Assembly (NCBI GenBank): GCA_965655865.1
Contig: CBFHJJ010000008.1
Coordinates: 1-60,570, forward strand
Direction of reading: 5' to 3'
Origin: MAG-121220-bin8 sp965655865
GTDB lineage: Bacteria > Bacteroidota > Bacteroidia > Flavobacteriales > Flavobacteriaceae
Length of the DNA stretch: 60,570 nt
Shown: positions 18,883 through 25,253 of the stretch, in pieces
Layout: every line of letters starts with the position of its first letter
Position numbering within the stretch: position 1 is the first letter of the stretch
Made by a program: the position numbers and the translations under genes
Notes under the pieces: model-generated
Told to the model about the DNA's origin: nothing
The model's input: only the letters and a program-made list of their open reading frames with translations
The model's database searches: none

Positions 18883-19425
18883 ATGAAATTAAATAATTTA
18901 TTAAATCAATTTTACTTAAATAACGGATTGCCAGTTAATGGAGGAATTGCCAAGAACACTTTTAATTTTAAGTTAGGGATTTTTAATATCCCAGTTCCAA
19001 ATCCAAAGTTTCGTAAAGATGTTGTTCATATTCACGATATTGAACATATTTTGAATAATTGTGATACCTCACATAAGGGTGAGGCATTTATTGCTGGATG
19101 GGAAGTTGGCACAAGATTTTATAAATATTTTCCAATTAATATTTTTATTTTTTTAGCTTTTGGATTTTTCTTGTTAATGTATCCAAAAACAGTATTTAAA
19201 GGATTTAAAAAAGGACTCAATAATATTGGAATAATTGATTTAGGATTGAATAAATCTGAATTAATGGAATTGGATTTTAATCAATTAATGAAAATTACCC
19301 AAAAAAAATATCATACTAAATTAGGATTTCCTCAATTAAGTGAATTTATATTTTGTATAATTATCAGTCAAATTCTTCTTTTTTCTCCAATCATTTTATT
19401 AATTGTAGGATTAAAATTTTTTTAA
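18883..19425 (+). CDS. Coq4-like membrane protein
   Basis: 180 residues. The segment HDIEHILNNCDTSHKGE is an exact HDxxHx11E motif, the metal-binding signature of Coq4, preceded by the family-like FNIPVPNPKFRKDVVHIHD and followed by FIAGWEVGTRFYKYFP. Two hydrophobic segments (about 87-103 and 157-176) follow, unlike classical Coq4. Coq4 acts in ubiquinone ring decarboxylation/hydroxylation, but most Bacteroidota make menaquinone, so the role here is unclear. The gene fills one island unit: left-end element upstream, stop one base before repeat R2. Confidence 0.65.
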   Translation: MKLNNLLNQFYLNNGLPVNGGIAKNTFNFKLGIFNIPVPNPKFRKDVVHIHDIEHILNNCDTSHKGEAFIAGWEVGTRFYKYFPINIFIFLAFGFFLLMYPKTVFKGFKKGLNNIGIIDLGLNKSELMELDFNQLMKITQKKYHTKLGFPQLSEFIFCIIISQILLFSPIILLIVGLKFF

Positions 19426-19426
19426 G

Positions 19427-19594
19427 AAACCATAGGCATATCTTCTTCTTTTAATTCAGCAACTTCTAATCCACGTAAGTAGATTAACTAACATTTAAAC
19501 TTGAGTGCCCCATAGCTTTTTGTAGCTTGGTTATCGACCCTGTTCTTTTAAAAATTTCTATAGCTCCAGAATACCTAAAAGAATTAAAATTGTT
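19427..19594 (-). pseudogene. Tyrosine recombinase 3' remnant (repeat R2)
   Basis: The longest integrase fragment in the window, on the minus strand. It reads NNFNSFRYSGAIEIFK, then RTGSITKLQKAMGHSSLNVS, and after a one-base deletion continues as IYLRGLEVAELKEEDMPMVS and stop. FRYSGA corresponds to the second catalytic Arg region and GHSS to the conserved histidine motif; the catalytic Tyr position is in the frameshifted IYLRG segment. Everything upstream of this part is missing. The plus-strand core is AAACCATAGGCATATCTTCT at 19427-19446. Confidence 0.85.
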
Positions 19595-19625
19595 TGTAGA
19601 TTCAAATTAATTAAACTAATTAATT

Positions 19626-20345
19626 TTGAAATATTTTATATCTCTTATTTTTTTAATCTTTTTAAATTCCTGTAATTATAATACAAACATTAATAATGTA
19701 AAAGTTATTGGAAAGATGAGTGATGTAATGTGGGAAGGGAAGTTGGAGGGCTTGATTTCAACAGACACTATTTCATTGAAGGGAACCTATGGTTTAGGCC
19801 CGTTAGAGAATCTAAAAGGAGAAGTGTTAGTTTTTGATGGAACAACATATATTTCAGGAATTAATTCAAATGAAAAATTATATGTTAATAAGGCAGAAGC
19901 TGCAAAATCTCCCTTTTTTGTATATGTTACGGAAAAAAAATTAAAAAAAGTTCCATTACTTTCTAATGTTAACGACCTTTCTTCATTAGAAAAACATATT
20001 GACCAAAAGTTTAGTGAGGTTAAAATTCCTTTTGTTTTTATTTTAAAAGGGAAGTGGAAGAATTTAAATATCCACAGTGTTAATTTACCTACTGGCAGTA
20101 TAGTATCTTCTCCCAAAGAAGCTCACGAAGGATTAAAGAATTTTACTTATGAAAATATTGATGGCTATATAGTTGGATTTTTCTCAAGAAAACATCAAAC
20201 TGTATTTACTCACCACGATTCATTTATTCACTGTCATTTTGTTTCAGATGATAAAAAAGTAATGGGTCACGTTGATAGTTTTAATATAAATAATCAAACA
20301 GTTTCAATGAGTGTTGCAGACAGATTACTTAATCCTAAACCATAG
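19626..20345 (+). CDS. Acetolactate decarboxylase-like lipoprotein
   Basis: 239 residues with a lipoprotein leader (lipobox FLNSC, Cys16). The body resembles alpha-acetolactate decarboxylase: TDTISLKGTYGLGPLENLKGE, VLVFDGTTY, and the zinc-ligand region HHDSFIHCHFVSDDKKVMGH. Classical enzymes are cytosolic and make acetoin; a lipidated, exported version suggests another substrate. I use the TTG start at 19626 because no ATG precedes the leader. The frame runs into repeat R3, whose AAACCATAG supplies the last codons (Lys-Pro) and stop. Confidence 0.65.
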   Translation: MKYFISLIFLIFLNSCNYNTNINNVKVIGKMSDVMWEGKLEGLISTDTISLKGTYGLGPLENLKGEVLVFDGTTYISGINSNEKLYVNKAEAAKSPFFVYVTEKKLKKVPLLSNVNDLSSLEKHIDQKFSEVKIPFVFILKGKWKNLNIHSVNLPTGSIVSSPKEAHEGLKNFTYENIDGYIVGFFSRKHQTVFTHHDSFIHCHFVSDDKKVMGHVDSFNINNQTVSMSVADRLLNPKP

Positions 20346-20367
20346 GTATATCTTCTTCTTTTAATTC
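20337..20367 (+). repeat. Island repeat R3
   Basis: Core AAACCATAGGTATATCTTCT, then TCTTTTAATTC. The minus strand reads ELKEEDIPMV and stop. Only about 30 bases are conserved. It overlaps the end of the upstream gene by 9 bases and supplies its stop codon. Confidence 0.75.
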
Positions 20368-20395
20368 TATTTGATAATTTCTTTAACTTTAGAAT

Positions 20396-20536
20396 ATGAA
20401 AAATAAAGGAATATTAAAATTTTTTTCTGGACTTGCTATTGGAATAGGAATTGGTTTTGCTACTAATTCTATTGGCATTGGAATAGGAATTGGGATTGCT
20501 TTCGGAGCTGCATTTAGTCAAGGTAAAATAGTTTGA
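20396..20536 (+). CDS. Gly/Ile-rich mini membrane protein, 46 aa
   Basis: A short frame with ATG at 20396, 28 bases after repeat R3 and preceded by a -7-like TAACTTTA (20384-20391). Residues 12-40 are an uninterrupted hydrophobic run made of alternating Gly and Ile (AIGIGIGFATNSIGIGIGIG), likely one or two membrane helices, flanked by Lys at both ends. Function unknown. It ends 7 bases before the next gene, the only island unit with two genes. Confidence 0.55.
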   Translation: MKNKGILKFFSGLAIGIGIGFATNSIGIGIGIGIAFGAAFSQGKIV

Positions 20537-20543
20537 AGAAATT

Positions 20544-21809
20544 ATGAAAAAACTAATTCAACTATTACTATTTATTCCACTTGTATTTTCTTGTTCTTCA
20601 TCTGAATCAACTGAAGATATAATTGACAACGAAGAACCTTCATTAAAATATCCTGTAGGAATGTTAAATAATTACTCAGATATTAATAAAAATACATCTT
20701 GGTACAAAACTAATATTTCGTTTGACAAACTTTTTAATTTGAAAAACAGCAATTATTGGGGTTTTGAAAAACTTGATAATGGCAGCTTCAAACCTTTTGT
20801 ACAAGGATCTTATAATTCAAATAAGGTAGATTGTTGCTATTATTGGAATGATTTAGGTGGGTATCTTTATACAGACATGAATAACGATGGTTCAAAAGAT
20901 TTATGGGCATATTATTTAAAAGCGCCCTTTCCAACCAATATGAACGGTTTACATTTATATGTTGACAACGCTAATAGTGATGAATATGATTTACAAATTG
21001 GTTTAACACAAGTGCGTAAACAAGTTTTAAGTGATTTTAATAATGATGGTATTAATGAAATAATGTTATTTTCAAGTGGCTTTGACAGAGATCCATTTCC
21101 TGGGGATTCACTTGCTTTTTTTAATACTCAAAATAAAAAGTATTCTTATCTGACAGATGATATTGGATATTTTCACGGAGGAGCTACAGGAGATGTCGAT
21201 TTAGATGGTTATCAAGATATAATTGCATATTCAGGTGGAAGTGCTGTAATCCCTGTTCACCCAGTATTTTATAAAAACACAGGATCTTTAAGTTTCAATT
21301 TAAATAACGAAATATTTAAAAACTTCACAGATTCTGACAATTATTATACAGTTGAACTCTTTGATATAAATGAAGATGGCTTTTTGGATTTATTTTTAGG
21401 TACAAGAGGAGCATTAATTATTATTAAGAATGAAAATGGAATATTGGATAGAAATAAAGGGATTAATATTCAAACTGATCAAAATTTAGAAGTAATGGAT
21501 ATTGATTTTTTTGATTTTAATGAAGATGGAATAAACGATATTTTAGTAATGAATAATAAAACTGGTTATAATGGATATTCATTAAACCTATATAGATTTT
21601 CTTTTGAAAATAATGGAGAAATAACGTCAAATTATTTTGATATAACCGAACATAGTGGGTCAAATTCTTGGGTAAAATGGTTACATATTTTTGATAGTGA
21701 TAACGATGGTGATTTGGATATTGTTGGAGATGGGTTATTTGGTGACCTTGAAGACAAGCAGGTTGTATGGAAAAATGAAAACGGTAAATTTAAGAGATAT
21801 CAATACTAA
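20544..21809 (+). CDS. FG-GAP repeat lipoprotein
   Basis: 421 residues with lipobox VFSC (Cys17) and Ser/Glu/Asp-rich linker. Six calcium-binding FG-GAP/VCBS motifs are visible: DMNNDGSKDL, DFNNDGINEI, DVDLDGYQDI, DINEDGFLDL, DFNEDGINDI and DSDNDGDLDI, predicting a surface-exposed beta-propeller. It differs clearly from the larger VCBS protein at the window start. Function is unknown, possibly surface binding. The stop codon lies in the first bases of repeat R4. Confidence 0.8.
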   Translation: MKKLIQLLLFIPLVFSCSSSESTEDIIDNEEPSLKYPVGMLNNYSDINKNTSWYKTNISFDKLFNLKNSNYWGFEKLDNGSFKPFVQGSYNSNKVDCCYYWNDLGGYLYTDMNNDGSKDLWAYYLKAPFPTNMNGLHLYVDNANSDEYDLQIGLTQVRKQVLSDFNNDGINEIMLFSSGFDRDPFPGDSLAFFNTQNKKYSYLTDDIGYFHGGATGDVDLDGYQDIIAYSGGSAVIPVHPVFYKNTGSLSFNLNNEIFKNFTDSDNYYTVELFDINEDGFLDLFLGTRGALIIIKNENGILDRNKGINIQTDQNLEVMDIDFFDFNEDGINDILVMNNKTGYNGYSLNLYRFSFENNGEITSNYFDITEHSGSNSWVKWLHIFDSDNDGDLDIVGDGLFGDLEDKQVVWKNENGKFKRYQY

Positions 21810-21899
21810 ATCATAGGCATATCTTCTTCTTTAATTCAGCAACAACATAGCCCTCTACAAGGGGGTAGATTAATACGGTTTAGATAATTATTATATTTA
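21808..21899 (+). repeat. Island repeat R4
   Basis: Core AAATCATAGGCATATCTTCT, then a tail diverging from R1 (contains GCCCTCTACAAGGGGG), then the left-end element TTAATACGGTTTAGATAATT and TTATATTT (21870-21899). On the minus strand the integrase tail is frameshifted by one base. The next gene starts 9 bases later. Confidence 0.7.
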
Positions 21900-21907
21900 G
21901 ATATTGT

Positions 21908-22815
21908 ATGAATAAAATAATTAAAGAAAATTTTAATCTTGAAATTATAGAATTAAAAAAACTTGATGGTTATGAGAATGAAAATTATTTAATAACTACA
22001 AAAAATAATAAATACATATTCAAAAAATATCCTTATTCTCCAGAACTAGCAACAGTTATTCAAGGAGAGAATGAAGTGCTGTTGTTTTTATCAGAAAACA
22101 AAAAAAAATTTCCTAATCCAATCAAAGCAGTTGATGGTAAATATGTTCAAATTCATAAAATCAATGGACAAAAAGTTATATGTAGAATGNNNNNNNNNNA
22201 TTTCTTGCTAAAATGAATCAAAATTTACAATCTTATAATAATAATATTATAAAGGCAAGAGTATGGCATTGGGACCTACAATACTTTCATCTTAACAAAA
22301 AATACATTGATTTTATACCTAATGCAAAAGATAGAAGTTTGGTTAAATACTTTTTTTATCAATTTCAAGAAAATGTAAGTCCATTAATTCCTTCTTTAAG
22401 AAAATCTATTATTCACAGTGATGCAAATGAATGGAATGTCCTTATTCAAAACGGAAAAGTTTCTTCTATAATTGATTTTGGAGATTTAGTATACTCTCCA
22501 TTAATTAATGAAATTGCAATTGCAATGACTTATGCATCCTATGATAAAGAAAATCCTTTAGATTGGGCATTAATAATTTTAAAATCTTATAACAGTGAAA
22601 TTCCTATTTTAGAAATTGAAATCAAAATACTTTATTATTTAATAGCAGCTAGATTATGTATTAGTCTGTGTAATGCAGCGTATTCAAAAAAAATAAATCC
22701 TGAAAACAATTATGCTTTTTCTAGTGAAAAATCGGGATGGAAAATGCTTTATAAGTGGATAGATTTAAGTCCAAGATTTGTTGAAAACACATTTAGAAAA
22801 GAGCTATCAAAATAA
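21908..22815 (+). CDS. APH-fold phosphotransferase interrupted by assembly gap
   Basis: Two frames on either side of ten Ns (22190-22199) belong to one gene. The first 94 residues form an N-lobe (KLDGYENENYLITTKNNKYIFKKY, GENEVLLFL); the second part has the catalytic loop HSDANEWNVL (HxDxxxxN), the metal motif IDFGDL, and YYLIAARLCISLCNAAYS. This matches the choline/aminoglycoside kinase domain that is often fused to class III aminotransferases; here it ends in a stop with no aminotransferase, so it is stand-alone or truncated. Ns are likely a scaffold placeholder and the frame change across them is not a real mutation. Substrate unknown. Confidence 0.7.
22190..22199. other. Assembly gap (10 N)
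   Basis: Ten undetermined bases inside the kinase gene. The reading frame differs on the two sides, so the true gap length is probably not ten. Confidence 0.95.
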
Positions 22816-22819
22816 AAAA

Positions 22820-22912
22820 TTCGAAGTAAAATCAACTAAGAAAACAATTTTAATAGGCACTGATTCTCTTGAACTGTATGCTGAAATGATGAGGGATAGA
22901 TATGGTAGATGA
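22820..22912 (+). pseudogene. Orphan coding-like fragment
   Basis: Thirty codons in the +1 frame relative to the kinase end read FEVKSTKKTILIGTDSLELY and on to MMRDRYGR, then a stop 2 bases before repeat R5. It has no own start codon. It looks like the C-terminal end of a displaced gene; weak resemblance to the LIGKDA tail of short-chain dehydrogenases. It may be the real end of a gene lost from this unit. Confidence 0.35.
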
Positions 22913-22914
22913 CC

Positions 22915-22940
22915 AAACCATAGGCATATCTTATTTTTTT
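22915..22940 (+). repeat. Island repeat R5
   Basis: Core AAACCATAGGCATATCTTAT, then a T-run. The minus strand still reads DMPMV but is broken upstream. A -7-like TTATATTTA lies at about 22953-22961, just before the GTG start of the chitinase-like gene. Confidence 0.7.
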
Positions 22941-22966
22941 TATTCTGTATTCCTTATATTTAAATT

Positions 22967-24040
22967 GTGAAAAAACTAATTCTAATCTTACTGTTTGTTT
23001 CACTTATATCTTGTAATAACAATATTGAGATTAAACCTCAAGTTATAGCTTATTATGCTGGTGATGAGAAATCTATTGATGAATTTGATTTAAAAGGAGT
23101 TGATCAAATAATATATAGTTTTTTACACCTTAAGAAAAATAAATTGGCTATTGACAACAAAAAAGACAGTCTTACATTAATAAATGTTGTAAATCAAAAA
23201 AAGAAATACCCGAAATTAAAAGTATTAGTTTCCTTAGGCGGGTGGGGAGGATGTGAGACTTGTTCTGAAATTTTTAGTTCAAAAGAAGCTCGAACTGAGT
23301 TTGCAATTTCTACAGCCGACATTATAGAATCATTTAATGCAGATGGAATTGATCTTGATTGGGAGTATCCGGGAATTTCTGGATATCCAGGACATACTTA
23401 CAAACCTGAAGATCGTGAAAACTTTACAGATTTAATAGTACAACTTAGAAAGTATATGGGAAAAGACGACATATTAAGTTTCGCTGCAGGCGCATCTAAT
23501 AGATTTTTTGAAAATTCAATAGAATGGGATAAAGTAATGCCTTTAGTTAATAATGTTAATCTTATGACCTATGATTTTTATGGATCAGGTTCAACTAAAA
23601 CCGGACACCATACAGCATTATCTCCGAATAAATTTCAAGACAGATCTGCGGAATCATCTATAGAAGCTTTAATGAATTTAGGGGTAAAGCCAAGTCAAAT
23701 ATTTATCGGAGGAGCTTTTTATATTAAAACATTTAAAAATGTTGCAAATATTAATAATGGTCTCAATCAAAACGCTGAATGGAACAGAAGTTATGACCAA
23801 ATAAACTTTGAAGATGTAAAATCTAATTTTAATTTTTATTGGGACGATGTGGCAAATTCCCCATATGCATACGACAGCATAAACAAAATTTTTGCAACTT
23901 TTGATGATAATAAATCAATAAAACTTAAATCTAAATATGCTTTGGATAAAAAATTAGGTGGAATTATGTTTTGGCAGTTAATGAATGATAAGAAACAAAA
24001 TGGTTTGCTAAAGACTATGGTCAATACAATTAAACCATAA
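22967..24040 (+). CDS. GH18 family (chitinase-like) lipoprotein
   Basis: 357 residues from a GTG start, with lipobox SLISC (Cys16). The GH18 barrel is shown by VLVSLGGWGG (strand 3) and the catalytic DxxDxDxE motif in DGIDLDWEYP (Asp126, Asp129, Asp131, acid Glu133), plus NLMTYDFYG and the late GGIMFWQLMND. It should cleave chitin or GlcNAc-containing glycans at the cell surface. It is a compact single-domain enzyme without a binding module. Its last codons, Lys-Pro, and its stop come from repeat R6. Confidence 0.88.
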   Translation: MKKLILILLFVSLISCNNNIEIKPQVIAYYAGDEKSIDEFDLKGVDQIIYSFLHLKKNKLAIDNKKDSLTLINVVNQKKKYPKLKVLVSLGGWGGCETCSEIFSSKEARTEFAISTADIIESFNADGIDLDWEYPGISGYPGHTYKPEDRENFTDLIVQLRKYMGKDDILSFAAGASNRFFENSIEWDKVMPLVNNVNLMTYDFYGSGSTKTGHHTALSPNKFQDRSAESSIEALMNLGVKPSQIFIGGAFYIKTFKNVANINNGLNQNAEWNRSYDQINFEDVKSNFNFYWDDVANSPYAYDSINKIFATFDDNKSIKLKSKYALDKKLGGIMFWQLMNDKKQNGLLKTMVNTIKP

Positions 24041-24135
24041 ATTACCCCCCCCTCTTTATTTAAATCCAGCAACTTCTAATTTTTGTAAGTTAAACTAACA
24101 TTTAAACTTGAGTTTCAACTGGCTTTTTAAGTTAG
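24032..24135 (-). pseudogene. Degenerate tyrosine recombinase 3' remnant (repeat R6)
   Basis: Core start AAACCATAA, then decayed with a run of eight C (24045-24052). Minus strand still reads SSLNVSLTY at the inner end, and bases up to about 24135 align with the LQKAMGH region of R2. It is the second-longest integrase fragment and more decayed than R2, so probably older. Confidence 0.65.
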
Positions 24136-24137
24136 CC

Positions 24138-24266
24138 TTATTTCAAAAGTTTATTTATGTTATCTATTGTGATTTTCAAAACTACTTTATGTACGGAATC
24201 TAAAGGATTTTGCATCTCTATATTTAACCTTTCTAACAACTCTTCAATAGTGTTATCTTTTTTCAT
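24138..24266 (-). CDS. Small hypothetical protein, 42 aa
   Basis: A frame starting with MKKDNTIEELLERLNIEMQN and ending in NINKLLK. It is charged and probably helical, without membrane segment. It lies between repeats R6 and R7 on the minus strand, its stop next to the R6 integrase remnant. Too short for a family call; it could be the only cargo of that unit. Confidence 0.4.
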   Translation of the reverse strand: MKKDNTIEELLERLNIEMQNPLDSVHKVVLKITIDNINKLLK

Positions 24267-24327
24267 ATATCAAAATTAAGCGTAGAATTAAAATAAAAAT
24301 ATGATTATTATCATTAATTTAAACCTT

Positions 24328-24355
24328 AAACCATAGGCATATCTACTTCTTTTAA
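24328..24355 (+). repeat. Island repeat R7
   Basis: Core AAACCATAGGCATATCTACT, then TCTTTTAA. The minus strand reads LKEVDMPMV and stop. The next gene starts 21 bases after it. Confidence 0.75.
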
Positions 24356-24375
24356 AATTATTGTAAATTGTACTT

Positions 24376-24807
24376 ATGAATAATATATTAGAACTTCATT
24401 CATTATGGGCATTACCTACTTTATTGGTTACTTTAATCACAATTCTTAAATTTTTGTATTCTTTTATCTCAAGAAAGGAATTCAAAACAGTGGACTTTAG
24501 AATAGCATTAATTACTTTGATTTTTAACCATATACAATTAGCAATAGGAATTATTCTATATTATACCTCACCAAAATTTGATTGGTGGAGCGAAGGGATG
24601 TCTTCCGTAATGTCTAACTCAGTTTACCGTCAACATTTAGTTGAACATCCAACAACTAATATTATAGGTGTTTTAATTATAACGGTGGGGTGGTCAATTC
24701 ATAAAAGAACAAATGAAGATTCAAAAAAATTTTTAAGAATTGGGGCTTTTTATTTTATAGGCCTTGTGCTTATCTTAAGTAGGATTCCTTGGGAGAATTG
24801 GCTGTAA
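24376..24807 (+). CDS. Conserved four-helix membrane protein, 143 aa
   Basis: Four hydrophobic segments (about 9-30, 43-63, 92-110, 121-137). Conserved-looking features are LHSLWALP at the start, FNHIQLAIGIILYYTSP, VEHPTTNIIGVLIITVGWS and the ending LSRIPWENWL. The same layout occurs in a widespread Bacteroidota membrane family of unknown function; the His residues in helices 2 and 3 could bind haem or metal. It fills one island unit, ending 7 bases before repeat R8. Confidence 0.7.
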   Translation: MNNILELHSLWALPTLLVTLITILKFLYSFISRKEFKTVDFRIALITLIFNHIQLAIGIILYYTSPKFDWWSEGMSSVMSNSVYRQHLVEHPTTNIIGVLIITVGWSIHKRTNEDSKKFLRIGAFYFIGLVLILSRIPWENWL

Positions 24808-24814
24808 AAAATCT

Positions 24815-24850
24815 AAACCACAAGAATATCTTATTCTTTTAATTTAACAA
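24815..24850 (+). repeat. Island repeat R8
   Basis: Core AAACCACAAGAATATCTTAT, then TCTTTTAATTTAACA. The minus strand reads DILVV and stop, with a nonsense codon upstream. A -7-like TTATATTTATT follows before the ATG at 24867. Confidence 0.65.
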
Positions 24851-24866
24851 TTCTTATATTTATTAA

Positions 24867-24959
24867 ATGAAAAAATCAAAATCATGGATTATTGGTACAA
24901 TTGTCGTAGCAATAGCATTACTGATAGATTATTATCTAATTGGGTGGTTCCTTAGTTGA
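24867..24959 (+). CDS. Tiny single-span membrane peptide, 30 aa
   Basis: ATG at 24867 follows repeat R8 and a -7-like box. The peptide begins MKKSKSW and continues with one hydrophobic helix (about residues 8-29). It could be a true miniprotein or the N-terminal part of a gene frameshifted relative to the following frame. Not recognised. Confidence 0.4.
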   Translation: MKKSKSWIIGTIVVAIALLIDYYLIGWFLS

Positions 24960-25029
24960 AATCAGACCTAATTACTTTTCTAATTTATCCAATTTTTATA
25001 TTCTGGATTTTGGATTTAAATATGATTTT

Positions 25030-25221
25030 ATGAGAAGACAATCAAAACATTTACCTTTTATTTTAGCTGTTTGTTTATTTCTTTTGGGTGTTTCAGACTA
25101 TAGTGACGAAACTGACCTACTAGACCCATTTAATGAACCCTCTCAGTACTATTTTACAGCTACTTTTTTAATAATGTTTTTTCTTTGGAAGAATAATTAC
25201 TTTACTCGTAATAAACTGTAG
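25030..25221 (+). CDS. Small membrane protein, 63 aa
   Basis: Frame open from a TTG at 24940, but the first good start is the ATG at 25030. Two hydrophobic segments (about 9-21 and 44-57) are separated by an acidic loop (DYSDETDLLDPFNEPSQ). The stop codon TAG is supplied by repeat R9, with the last codons Lys-Leu inside the core. Function unknown. Confidence 0.45.
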   Translation: MRRQSKHLPFILAVCLFLLGVSDYSDETDLLDPFNEPSQYYFTATFLIMFFLWKNNYFTRNKL

Positions 25222-25237
25222 GAATATCTTATTTTGC
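25213..25237 (+). repeat. Island repeat R9 (distal boundary)
   Basis: Core AAACTGTAGGAATATCTTAT, the most diverged plus-strand copy with R6. The conserved hydrolase gene starts 16 bases later, so this marks the distal end of the island. Confidence 0.6.
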
Positions 25238-25253
25238 AATTTTATAACTAACA

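Larger units (their letters stand above)
17935..25253 (+). mobile_element. Cassette-like genomic island at tRNA-Asn
   Basis: About 7.3 kb between tRNA-Asn and the conserved hydrolase gene at 25254. It holds a run of mostly single-gene units, nearly all on the + strand, separated by nine copies of a short repeat with core AAACCATAGGCATATCTTCT (starts at 18387, 19427, 20337, 21808, 22915, 24032, 24328, 24815, 25213). On the minus strand each repeat encodes the C-terminal tail of a Bacteroidota tyrosine recombinase. Most gene stop codons fall within 10 bases of a core start or inside it. No intact integrase, transposase or replication gene is present. The reading as a site-specific recombination product is inference; the repeats and gene ends are directly visible. 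Confidence 0.75.

Noticed and set aside
22213..22815. Independent 200-aa gene starting at ATG 22213
   Set aside because: The frame is open upstream to the N gap and lacks the kinase N-lobe found on the other side, so both parts are one gene.
24940..25029. Longer start (TTG at 24940) for the 63-aa membrane protein
   Set aside because: It would overlap the preceding 30-aa frame and add residues without a leader or membrane pattern; ATG 25030 is more plausible.
18387..25237. CRISPR-like repeat-spacer array
   Set aside because: Spacing between repeats is hundreds to over a thousand bases, spacers hold genes, and there are no cas genes.
17935..25253. Classical integron with attC sites
   Set aside because: Repeats lack the paired palindromic arms and core sites of attC and encode recombinase C-termini instead; no IntI gene is present.
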